From: UBA7398 sp964567545
Lineage (GTDB): Bacteria; Actinomycetota; Actinomycetes; Nanopelagicales; Nanopelagicaceae
DNA length: 6,132 bases
Reading direction: 5' to 3'
Assembly: GCA_964567545.1 (NCBI GenBank)
Contig: CAZMNB010000066.1
Coordinates: 1 to 6,132, forward strand
The position numbers and the translations under genes are program-made. Each line of letters opens with the position of its first letter. The first letter of the stretch is position 1. The notes beneath the pieces are model-generated. The model had not been told where the DNA came from. It saw only the letters and a list, made by a program, of their open reading frames with translations, and searched no databases. Positions 1-6,132 of the stretch are shown in pieces.

Positions 1-3000
1 ATGACGCTGCTTGCAGAAAATAATGTTGGTCTTGGAAATCTTTTTAGACTCTCATCTCTGGCTTCGCTCGAAGGTTTCTATTACAAGCCAAGAATGGATC
101 GAGAACTTCTAGCAAAATACTCCGACGGAATTATTGCAACAACTGGTTGCCCAGGTGGCGAAATTCAAACTCGAATCAGAATGGGTGCATATAACGAAGC
201 CAGAAACGCGGCTGCAGAATTTCGGGACATTTTTGGCGCCGGGAATTATTTCGTTGAAATTATGGACCATGGAATAGAGATAGAACGGAGAGTAAAAGAA
301 GATCTCTTAAAGTTAAGTAAAGAATTGGGTTTGCCACTATTAGCTACCAATGATTTGCACTATACATTTGCCGAGGACTCGGTTGCTCATGAGGCTCTGC
401 TCTGCATTCAATCTGGATCCACCTTAGCTGATCCAAAGCGATTCAAATTCGAAAACGGTGAATTCTATTTGAAGAGTGCGCGCGAGATGCGTGAGTTATT
501 TAGAGAAATTCCGGAAAGTTGTGACAATACATTGTTAATTGCAGAACGTTGCAACATAACAATGCGTGAAAATGAAAACTTGCTGCCGAAATTTGCAGTG
601 CCGGAGGGAGAGAATGAAGACTCTTGGTTAATAAAACAATCCGAATCCGGTTTACAAGCGCGATTTAACGGAGTTGTACCGCAATTATATGTAGAGCGAT
701 TGAATTACGAACTTGGCGTCATGACGAAGATGGGTTTTGCTGGATACTTTTTAGTAGTTTCAGATTTAGTTTCCCATGCAAAAAAGCAAGGTATTTGGGT
801 TGGACCAGGGCGGGGTTCTGCTGCTGGATCCTTAGTCTCATATTCGCTGGGAATAACCGCGCTAGATCCAATTAAACATGGCCTACTTTTCGAACGTTTC
901 TTAAACCCAGAGCGGATTTCCATGCCCGATATTGATTTAGATTTCGATGAACGTCGACGCGCCGAAATGATTCGATACGCAACCGATAAATACGGCGAAG
1001 ATCGAGTCGCGCAAATTATCACTTACGGAACGATTAAATCTAAGCAAGCTATTAAAGATTCGACACGAGTACTTGGCTATCCATACGCACTTGGTGAACG
1101 ATTAACTAAAGCATTGCCTCCATCTGTAATGGGTAAAGACATTTCTTTAAGTGGTGTTTTCAATGATGAAGACGAACGCTATAAAGAAGCGAGCGAATTT
1201 AGAACGCTTTATGAGACTGATTCGGATAGTAAGAAGATTGTCGATACTGCTCTCGGAATCGAAGGATTGAAACGCCAATGGGGAGTGCACGCCGCCGGCG
1301 TTATTTTGAGCCGAGAACCATTGCTTGACGTAATTCCAATTCACCGACGTGACGCCGATGGCGCAATTATTACCCAATTCGATATGGGAGCCTGCGAAGC
1401 TACTGGTTTATTGAAAATGGATTTTTTAGGTCTTCGTAATCTTTCGGTTATTGATGATTGTTTGGTTAACATTAGGAACAACGCCAACCAAATCGTTGAT
1501 TTAACAACGCTTGAACTTACTGATAAGAAAACTTTCGAATTACTTTCGCGCGGCGATACATTAGGTGTGTTCCAACTTGATAGCGCACCAATTCGCGCGC
1601 TGCTCCGTTCTATGGCACCAGATTCCTTCGAAGATATCTCCGCTGTAATTGCACTTTATCGGCCTGGCCCAATGGGTGTTAATGCCCATAATGATTATGC
1701 AGATCGAAAAAATAAACGAAAACCATCGGATCCGATTCACCCTGAACTATCCGAACCATTGCAAGAAATTCTTGGTGATACCTATGGTTTGATTGTTTAC
1801 CAAGAACAGGTGATGGCAATTGCGCAGAAAGTTGCCGGATTTTCGCTCGGCCGAGCAGATTTACTTCGCAAAGCTATGGGAAAAAAGAACAAAGACATCT
1901 TGGATAAAGAATATGTGCATTTCGAAGCTGGAATGCAAAAAAATAAGTTTTCAAGTGTTGCAATAGATGCACTTTGGAAAACCCTGATTCCTTTCTCTGA
2001 CTATGCATTTAACCGAGCACATAGCGCTGGTTATGGGATGGTTTCTTATTGGACTGGATATTTGAAAGCAAATTATCCAACTGAATATATGGCTGCACTA
2101 TTAACTAGTGTTCGTGATGATAAAGATAAAAGCGCCTTATATTTGAATGAATGTCGACGGATGGGCATCAAAGTACTACCGCCTGACGTTAATGAGTCGG
2201 ATGCTGACTACACACCTCGCGGAAGGGATATTCGATTCGGCTTAGCTGCAATTAGGAATGTTGGCGAAAATGTTGTTGCATCAATTGCAAAGAATCGCGC
2301 GGATAAAGGAAGATTTGTATCATTCGGTGATTTCTTATCAAAAACAGATGTACACGTTTGTAATAAGAAAACAATTGAATCACTAATAAAAGCAGGCGCA
2401 TTCGATTCACTCAGCCACACCCGAAAAGGGTTGATGGCTGTTTACTTGGGAGCGATTGACTCAGTGATGGAAGCTAAACGAGCCGAGGCGATCGGACAGT
2501 TTGATCTGTTTGGGTCTACCCAAGTTACAGAAGTACATGGAGTCGAATTAAATATTCCGAGTGACGAATGGGAAAAAACTTTGCTACTGACATACGAGCG
2601 CGAAATGCTGGGGCTTTACGTTTCTGATCACCCGCTCTTAGGAGTTGAACATGTTTTACGAGCGGCTACGGATTTAGCGATAAGTGGTTTAACTGACGAT
2701 GCTATCGGGCATGATCAAAGCGTAACTATCGCTGGACTTATCACAAGCATTCAACGAAAAGTAACTAGGCAAGGTGCGTCCTGGGCGATTGTTAATGTTG
2801 AAGATTTGGAAGGCGCTGTAGATGTTCTATTTTTCTCAAATTCATATTCGCAACATTCAATAAATTTAGTTGAAGATAGGATTGTAGTCATCCGCGGGCG
2901 GGTAGATAAACGCGAAGAAATTCCGAGAATTACGGCGGTAGAACTTTCACTACCTGATATTAAACAGATTCCAACTGGCCCGCTAATAATCCGTATGGAG

Positions 3001-3201
3001 ATGGCAAGTTGTACGCCACCGATAGTGGATCGAATGAAAGAAGTACTGAGATCTCACCCAGGTGCCCGAGAAGTTCACTTAGAACTTCAAGGAGCGGCGA
3101 AGAGTACGATTTTGAAACTTGATGAAGGCCTAAAAGTAACGGCATCCCCAAGTCTGAGCGCTGACTTGAAATCAATTCTCGGTCCAGACTGCTTAGTTTA
3201 A
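1..3201 (+). CDS. dnaE: DNA polymerase III alpha subunit, DnaE1 type (5' partial)
   Basis: This is the catalytic subunit of the replicative DNA polymerase, acting in the replisome with the beta clamp. The visible 1066 codons begin inside the PHP domain: the first residue (Met) aligns, from memory, with about residue 108 of M. tuberculosis DnaE1, so about 107 N-terminal residues lie upstream and this ATG is not the true start. Numbered from the window start, residues 1 to about 190 are the rest of PHP, keeping likely metal ligands C50, D118 and H120 (TTGCPGGE, ATNDLH). The C-family palm carries GPGRGSAAGS (268-277), the catalytic pair D310 and D312 (PDIDLDFDE) and the third acidic residue D474 (MDFLGL). 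Fingers with YRPGPMG, YQEQVM and FNRAHSAGYG follow. A helix-hairpin-helix region lies at about 725-800, the clamp-binding QFDLF at 833-837 and an OB fold at about 905-985. The tail resembles actinobacterial DnaE1. The frame is unbroken and ends in tandem TAA TAA. Estimated full length is about 1170 residues, normal for the family. Confidence 0.97.
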   Translation: MTLLAENNVGLGNLFRLSSLASLEGFYYKPRMDRELLAKYSDGIIATTGCPGGEIQTRIRMGAYNEARNAAAEFRDIFGAGNYFVEIMDHGIEIERRVKEDLLKLSKELGLPLLATNDLHYTFAEDSVAHEALLCIQSGSTLADPKRFKFENGEFYLKSAREMRELFREIPESCDNTLLIAERCNITMRENENLLPKFAVPEGENEDSWLIKQSESGLQARFNGVVPQLYVERLNYELGVMTKMGFAGYFLVVSDLVSHAKKQGIWVGPGRGSAAGSLVSYSLGITALDPIKHGLLFERFLNPERISMPDIDLDFDERRRAEMIRYATDKYGEDRVAQIITYGTIKSKQAIKDSTRVLGYPYALGERLTKALPPSVMGKDISLSGVFNDEDERYKEASEFRTLYETDSDSKKIVDTALGIEGLKRQWGVHAAGVILSREPLLDVIPIHRRDADGAIITQFDMGACEATGLLKMDFLGLRNLSVIDDCLVNIRNNANQIVDLTTLELTDKKTFELLSRGDTLGVFQLDSAPIRALLRSMAPDSFEDISAVIALYRPGPMGVNAHNDYADRKNKRKPSDPIHPELSEPLQEILGDTYGLIVYQEQVMAIAQKVAGFSLGRADLLRKAMGKKNKDILDKEYVHFEAGMQKNKFSSVAIDALWKTLIPFSDYAFNRAHSAGYGMVSYWTGYLKANYPTEYMAALLTSVRDDKDKSALYLNECRRMGIKVLPPDVNESDADYTPRGRDIRFGLAAIRNVGENVVASIAKNRADKGRFVSFGDFLSKTDVHVCNKKTIESLIKAGAFDSLSHTRKGLMAVYLGAIDSVMEAKRAEAIGQFDLFGSTQVTEVHGVELNIPSDEWEKTLLLTYEREMLGLYVSDHPLLGVEHVLRAATDLAISGLTDDAIGHDQSVTIAGLITSIQRKVTRQGASWAIVNVEDLEGAVDVLFFSNSYSQHSINLVEDRIVVIRGRVDKREEIPRITAVELSLPDIKQIPTGPLIIRMEMASCTPPIVDRMKEVLRSHPGAREVHLELQGAAKSTILKLDEGLKVTASPSLSADLKSILGPDCLV

Positions 3202-3210
3202 TAAGAACGC

Positions 3211-3239
3211 CAGAGTTAACGATTCTTTATTAGACTCTG
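3211..3239. repeat. Short inverted repeat just upstream of hisD
   Basis: CAGAGT at 3211-3216 and ACTCTG at 3234-3239 are perfect reverse complements with a 17-nt spacer. One further T-G wobble inward is possible. The right arm ends 3 nt before the hisD ATG. There is no run of T after the right arm, so it does not look like an intrinsic terminator for dnaE. It could be a weak hairpin covering the hisD start, a protein-binding site or chance. The stem is short and the loop long, so confidence in a function is low. Confidence 0.3.
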
Positions 3240-3242
3240 CAT
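3231..3242 (+). promoter_or_regulatory. Candidate -10 element for a leaderless hisD transcript
   Basis: TAGACT at 3231-3236 fits the actinobacterial TANNNT -10 pattern. It sits 6 nt before the hisD ATG, so transcription could begin at the A of the start codon and give a leaderless mRNA, which is common in Actinobacteria. This would fit the absence of a Shine-Dalgarno sequence here. Against it, only four of six bases match TATAAT and there is no recognisable -35 box at the right distance. Another -10-like hexamer, TTTAAT (3197-3202), overlaps the dnaE stop and also lacks a -35 partner. Confidence 0.22.
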
Positions 3243-4583
3243 ATGGCTACGCAATATTTGATGCGAACTGTAGATTTTCGCGGAAAAAAATTAACGAAAA
3301 TTGGATATCAAAGGGAATTACCGCGCGCCCACCTGGATGTAGATGGTGCGCTAATGGTGGTTAAACCAATTGTTGATGAAGTTAAATCCGGCACTGAAAA
3401 TACGGTATTAAATATTGGGCAACGTTTAGATGGCGTTCGACCGTCAACAATACGAGTACCGCAAGATGTAATTGAAAAATCATTGGCGGAGTTGAATCCA
3501 GAAATTAGAAGCGCGCTGGAAGAGTCAATTAGTAGAATAAGAATCGTTCATCAAGCGCAAGTCCGCAGCGAAAATATCGTATCTGTAGTAGATGGTGGTC
3601 GCGTTATTGAAAGATGGCTACCGGTTGATCGGGTTGGGCTTTATGTCCCAGGGGGTAACGCGGTTTACCCAAGTTCAGTACTTATGAATGTGGTACCAGC
3701 CCAGATTGCAAAAGTTCCTAGCATTGCAATCGCTTCACCACCACAGAAAAATAATAATGGCTGGCCACATCAAACAATCCTTGCTGCAGCGGCTCTGCTA
3801 AAAATTGATGAAGTTTATGCAATTGGGGGAGCGCAAGCAATCGCAAGTTTTGCATTTGGAATTGCTTCCGACGATAAATTGGAAATGATTTGCGAACCAG
3901 TCGATTTAATTACCGGTCCAGGAAATATTTACGTTGCTGCCGCTAAACGTTTGCTCCGTGGGAAAGTCGGCATTGATGCAGAAGCTGGGCCAACCGAGAT
4001 TGCGATAATCGCAGACGGTAGCGCGATTGCAAGCGATGTGGCTTCCGACTTAATTAGCCAGGCAGAACATGATGTGATTGCGGCAGCGTTATTGATAACC
4101 GATTCTGAGGAGCTTGCCAAAGCGGTACAGGAAGACCTACTAACTCGGGTAGCAAAAACTAAACATAAAAATCGTATTACTGAGGCGCTAACCGGAGTGC
4201 AATCAGCCATAGTTTTAGTTTCTTCTATTGAGCAGGCTATTGAAGTTGCAAATTCGTATGCGGCCGAACATCTAGAATTGCAATTTACCGGCGCGCTAGA
4301 AAAGTCTTCTCAGATAAAAAATGCAGGTGCGATTTTTATTGGAAGATATTCTCCAGTTTCGTTAGGCGATTATTCGGCTGGATCAAACCATGTGCTGCCA
4401 ACTGGCGGCTGTGCTTGTCATTCAAGTGGGTTATCGGTTCAAACTTTCTTACGCGGTGTCCACCTAATCGAATATTCGAAAGCTGCTTTCAGTGAAATTG
4501 CTAAGACTGTAATCACGCTGGCTAATGCTGAAGATTTACCAGCGCATGGCGAAGCCATCGCGGCTAGATTGGAAGAGAAATGA
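3243..4583 (+). CDS. hisD: Histidinol dehydrogenase
   Basis: HisD is a zinc-dependent cytoplasmic enzyme that oxidises L-histidinol through histidinal to L-histidine using two NAD+, the last steps of the pathway. The 446-residue product is close to the usual 430-450. The expected residues are all present: zinc ligands Q273 and H276 (ISQAEHD), D376 (SLGDYSAGSNH) and H435 (LPAHGEA), and the catalytic pair E342 and H343 (AAEHLE), matching E. coli Q259, H262, D360, H419, E326 and H327. The family signature around IDAEAGPTEIAI (244-255) and the block VGLYVPGGNAVYPSS (131-145) are intact. The start at 3243 is bounded by an in-frame TAG at 3231. Met7 (3261) is an alternative, and neither has a clear ribosome binding site. 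It follows dnaE by 41 bp and its TGA overlaps the hisC ATG, so the his genes are probably cotranscribed. No histidine-rich leader peptide fits in the gap upstream. Confidence 0.97.
   Translation: MATQYLMRTVDFRGKKLTKIGYQRELPRAHLDVDGALMVVKPIVDEVKSGTENTVLNIGQRLDGVRPSTIRVPQDVIEKSLAELNPEIRSALEESISRIRIVHQAQVRSENIVSVVDGGRVIERWLPVDRVGLYVPGGNAVYPSSVLMNVVPAQIAKVPSIAIASPPQKNNNGWPHQTILAAAALLKIDEVYAIGGAQAIASFAFGIASDDKLEMICEPVDLITGPGNIYVAAAKRLLRGKVGIDAEAGPTEIAIIADGSAIASDVASDLISQAEHDVIAAALLITDSEELAKAVQEDLLTRVAKTKHKNRITEALTGVQSAIVLVSSIEQAIEVANSYAAEHLELQFTGALEKSSQIKNAGAIFIGRYSPVSLGDYSAGSNHVLPTGGCACHSSGLSVQTFLRGVHLIEYSKAAFSEIAKTVITLANAEDLPAHGEAIAARLEEK
4571..4583 (+). promoter_or_regulatory. hisD-hisC ATGA overlap with purine-rich ribosome binding region
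   Basis: The hisC ATG (4580-4582) and the hisD TGA (4581-4583) share bases in an ATGA junction, typical of translational coupling. The purine stretch GGAAGAGAA directly upstream (4571-4579) is a weak Shine-Dalgarno candidate lying in the last hisD codons. Coupling would keep HisD and HisC production in step. The overlap is read directly; coupling is inferred. Confidence 0.6.
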
Positions 4584-5674
4584 GTAACTGGCCATCCTGG
4601 TTGCCAATTCGCCATGATCTGCGTGAGTTATCACCATATGGCGCACCCCAACTTGATAGCCCGGTCCGCTTAAACACCAATGAAAATCCTTACTCCTTAT
4701 CACCCGAGGTATCAAATGAAATCATGAATCGGATAAATAAGGTTTTACCTAACCTAAATCGATATCCAGATCGAGATGCATTAAACCTTCGTGCGGACCT
4801 GGCAAATTATATAAATTCACAATCCGGAACCGATTTTTCAGATAGAAATATTTGGGCCGCAAACGGAAGTAACGAAATATTACAATCTATTTTTCTGGCT
4901 TTCGGCGAGAAGGCGCTAGGTTTCTTACCTTCTTATTCAATGCACCCATTGATCGCTAAAACGGTAAAGTGTGAATGGATTTCGGGTGATCGCGAAGCTG
5001 ATTTCTCAATCAACTTGGATAAAGTAAAAGCAGAAATAGCTAAGAAAAAACCCAATTTAGTTTTCATAACGACTCCAAATAACCCAACCGGAACCGCAGT
5101 TTCTTTAATTGAAATACAAGAGATCGTCAATGAATGTGGCAAAAATGGCGCGTTACTTGTGCTTGACGAAGCCTATGCAGAGTTTGCTTCAGAGGAATCT
5201 GCGGTAACTCTTATATCAAAAAATCCAAATCTTTTGGTTGTTAGAACTATGAGTAAAGCATTCGCATTTGCCGGAGTGCGAGTCGGTTATTTAGTGGCTA
5301 ATCCTGAAGTAGTAGCCGCGCTTTTATTAGTTCGTTTGCCTTACCATTTGAGTTCATTAACTCAAGCTGCGGCATCAGCTGCAATTTCGAAGAGCGACCT
5401 ATTGCTATCAGATGTCGCAAAATTGAAAATCGCTCGCAATAACCTGAATAACTCATTAAAGGCGCTGGGATTGAAAGTGCTAGAAAGTGAAGCCAATTTC
5501 TTAGCATTCTCTGGTTTTAAAAAATCTGAAAAACTGATTTGGGAAGATCTGGTCAGCAAGGGAGTATTAATACGTGATGTGGGAATTCCTGGTTTTCTCA
5601 GAGTTACAATCGGCACCGACGCTGAAAATACCAAGTTTCTATTAGCTCTCCAGGAAGTATTAGCAAAGGGCTAA
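4580..5674 (+). CDS. hisC: Histidinol-phosphate aminotransferase
   Basis: HisC is a cytoplasmic, PLP-dependent fold-type I aminotransferase. It transfers an amino group from glutamate to imidazole-acetol phosphate, giving histidinol phosphate. The product has 364 residues, normal for the family. Visible motifs in order are LNTNENPY (31-38), RYPD (61-64), the AANGSNE phosphate-binding loop (93-99), TPNNPTG (165-171) with N168, LDEAY (195-199) with D196 expected to bind the pyridine nitrogen and Y199 the cofactor, and TMSKAFAFAGVRVGY with Schiff-base lysine K226 and R234. R341 (LRVTIGT) matches the substrate-carboxylate arginine of this superfamily. These correspond to E. coli N157, D184, Y187, K214, R222 and R335. 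The ATG overlaps the hisD stop, which supports both the start and an operon. Related aromatic or other class I/II aminotransferases are possible by sequence alone, but the position between hisD and hisB makes HisC the firm choice. Confidence 0.96.
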   Translation: MSNWPSWLPIRHDLRELSPYGAPQLDSPVRLNTNENPYSLSPEVSNEIMNRINKVLPNLNRYPDRDALNLRADLANYINSQSGTDFSDRNIWAANGSNEILQSIFLAFGEKALGFLPSYSMHPLIAKTVKCEWISGDREADFSINLDKVKAEIAKKKPNLVFITTPNNPTGTAVSLIEIQEIVNECGKNGALLVLDEAYAEFASEESAVTLISKNPNLLVVRTMSKAFAFAGVRVGYLVANPEVVAALLLVRLPYHLSSLTQAAASAAISKSDLLLSDVAKLKIARNNLNNSLKALGLKVLESEANFLAFSGFKKSEKLIWEDLVSKGVLIRDVGIPGFLRVTIGTDAENTKFLLALQEVLAKG

Positions 5675-5716
5675 ACTTATCCAAATATTGACCAAATCTG
5701 TTAGAGACGAGAAATT
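5675..5716. other. hisC-hisB intergenic gap with a CCAAAT direct repeat
   Basis: This 42-bp A+T-rich spacer lies inside the his cluster. CCAAAT occurs at 5681-5686 and again at 5692-5697, a period of 11 bp, about one helical turn. A purine-rich stretch, GAGACGAGAAA (5704-5714), just before the GTG may serve as a weak ribosome binding region. I see no hairpin with a T-run and no convincing promoter, so read-through from hisC is expected. The repeat is short and could be chance. Confidence 0.35.
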
Positions 5717-6132
5717 GTGACCAACCAACGTAGAGCTAAAGTAGAACGCAGCACTAAAGAATCTAGCGTTCTTGTCGATCTGCTGATTGATGGAACTGGA
5801 AACATCTCAGTAGATACCGGTGTCCCTTTTTTCGATCACATGCTTTCGCAGCTAGGAAAACATTCTGGATTTGATTTGATCATCAAAACCAATGGTGATG
5901 TTGATGTCGATTCACACCACACAGTTGAAGACACCTCGCTAGCATTTGGCCAAGCGCTACGCGAAGCTCTAGGAGATAAATCTGGCATTCGTAGATTTGG
6001 TGATGCCACAGTGCCACTAGACGAAGTATTAGTTCAGGCGGCAGTAGATTTATCTGGACGTCCTTATTTAGTACATCGCCAACCTGAAATTGTGGAGTTG
6101 ATTGGAACTTTTGATACAACGCTTGGTAAACA
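5717..6132 (+). CDS. hisB: Imidazoleglycerol-phosphate dehydratase (3' partial)
   Basis: HisB removes water from imidazoleglycerol phosphate to give imidazole-acetol phosphate, the substrate of HisC; the family forms manganese-bound 24-mers. The window holds 138 complete codons of about 200, cut by the right edge. Translation starts at GTG 5717: an in-frame TAG at 5702 blocks any earlier start, and the next in-frame ATG (codon 42) lies inside the conserved core. Visible motifs are GVPFFDHML (35-43), the metal-binding HHTVEDT (67-73), the GDKSGIRRFGDA block (86-97) and AVDLSGRPY (109-117), all as expected for the family. The protein opens directly with the dehydratase domain (RRAKVERSTKES), without the N-terminal phosphatase domain of the bifunctional E. 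coli HisB. It is therefore the monofunctional type, and histidinol phosphatase must be encoded elsewhere. It follows hisC by 42 bp on the same strand. Confidence 0.95.
   Translation, partial: MTNQRRAKVERSTKESSVLVDLLIDGTGNISVDTGVPFFDHMLSQLGKHSGFDLIIKTNGDVDVDSHHTVEDTSLAFGQALREALGDKSGIRRFGDATVPLDEVLVQAAVDLSGRPYLVHRQPEIVELIGTFDTTLGK

Noticed and set aside
1..3. ATG at the first base as the true dnaE start
   Set aside because: The protein from here aligns with the interior of the PHP domain, and the conserved N-terminal HLHNHTEYS-type motif is missing. The ATG is an internal Met codon that coincides with the window edge.
705..1022. Open reading frame on the - strand inside dnaE
   Set aside because: It lies wholly within a well-conserved dnaE region, shows no recognisable family and has low-complexity basic and serine-rich content typical of an antisense shadow. 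The same reasoning applies to the - strand frames at 1147-1377, 2208-2420 and 2960-3175.
3202..3242. Intrinsic terminator after dnaE
   Set aside because: The only inverted repeat has a 6-bp stem and 17-nt loop and is not followed by a T-run, so it does not meet terminator criteria.
3202..3242. Histidine attenuator, leader peptide or T-box upstream of hisD
   Set aside because: The gap is only 41 bp, has no run of CAT/CAC codons and is too short for a T-box or alternative-hairpin leader.
3929..4210. Open reading frame on the - strand inside hisD
   Set aside because: It is antisense to conserved hisD sequence (IDAEAGPTEIAI and SQAEHD), with alanine- and serine-rich content and no recognisable domain.
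4933..5634. Three open reading frames on the - strand inside hisC
   Set aside because: They overlap each other and conserved hisC motifs, and none resembles a known family.
5688..5716. Promoter for hisB using TTGACC-like sequence near 5688
   Set aside because: ATTGACC gives a passable -35, but the hexamer about 17 bp downstream (near GAAATT) is a poor -10 and would place the start of transcription inside hisB.
5890..5915. GATGTTGATGTCGAT near-repeat in hisB
   Set aside because: It encodes the Gly-Asp-Val-Asp-Val-Asp segment, which aligns with the acidic GDVEIEAHH stretch of other HisB proteins, so it is coding constraint and not a repeat element.
5883..6119. Open reading frame on the - strand inside hisB
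   Set aside because: It is antisense to the HHTVEDT core of hisB. Its His- and Gln-rich translation simply mirrors the GAT/GTT-rich coding strand.

Overview
This is an ordinary chromosomal housekeeping stretch with four protein-coding genes, all on the + strand and closely packed: the 3' nine-tenths of dnaE (replicative DNA polymerase III alpha subunit), then hisD, hisC and the first two-thirds of hisB (histidine biosynthesis). I see no mobile element, CRISPR array, RNA gene, toxin-antitoxin or defence module, and no evidence of an undescribed system.

Organism: the proteins resemble actinobacterial ones. DnaE is of the DnaE1 type with a PHP domain, a QFDLFG clamp motif and a C-terminal tail that aligns with my recollection of Mycobacterium tuberculosis DnaE1. 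HisD and HisB also follow the actinobacterial versions closely. However, sampled lines have G+C averaging roughly the low-to-mid forties percent (individual lines ranged from about 35 to 58), well below most actinomycetes. Intergenic gaps are about 40 bp, and one gene pair overlaps. Together these suggest a streamlined, low-GC actinobacterium such as the freshwater acI / Nanopelagicales group. That placement is inference.

Layout: dnaE occupies 1-3201, and its first roughly 107 codons lie outside the window. It ends with tandem TAA stops. A 41-bp gap follows, holding a 6-bp inverted repeat and weak promoter candidates. hisD (3243-4583) overlaps hisC (4580-5674) by 4 bp through an ATGA junction. 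A 42-bp gap leads to hisB (5717 to the window edge), which starts with GTG.

Function: HisB (imidazoleglycerol-phosphate dehydratase), HisC (histidinol-phosphate aminotransferase) and HisD (histidinol dehydrogenase) carry out late steps of histidine synthesis. HisB makes imidazole-acetol phosphate, HisC transaminates it to histidinol phosphate, and HisD performs the final two oxidations of histidinol to histidine. The intervening phosphatase (HisN) is not fused to this HisB and is not in the window. All visible catalytic residues are intact, so the genes look functional. They probably form one operon continuing past the right edge. Whether hisDCB have their own promoter or are read from dnaE cannot be settled here.
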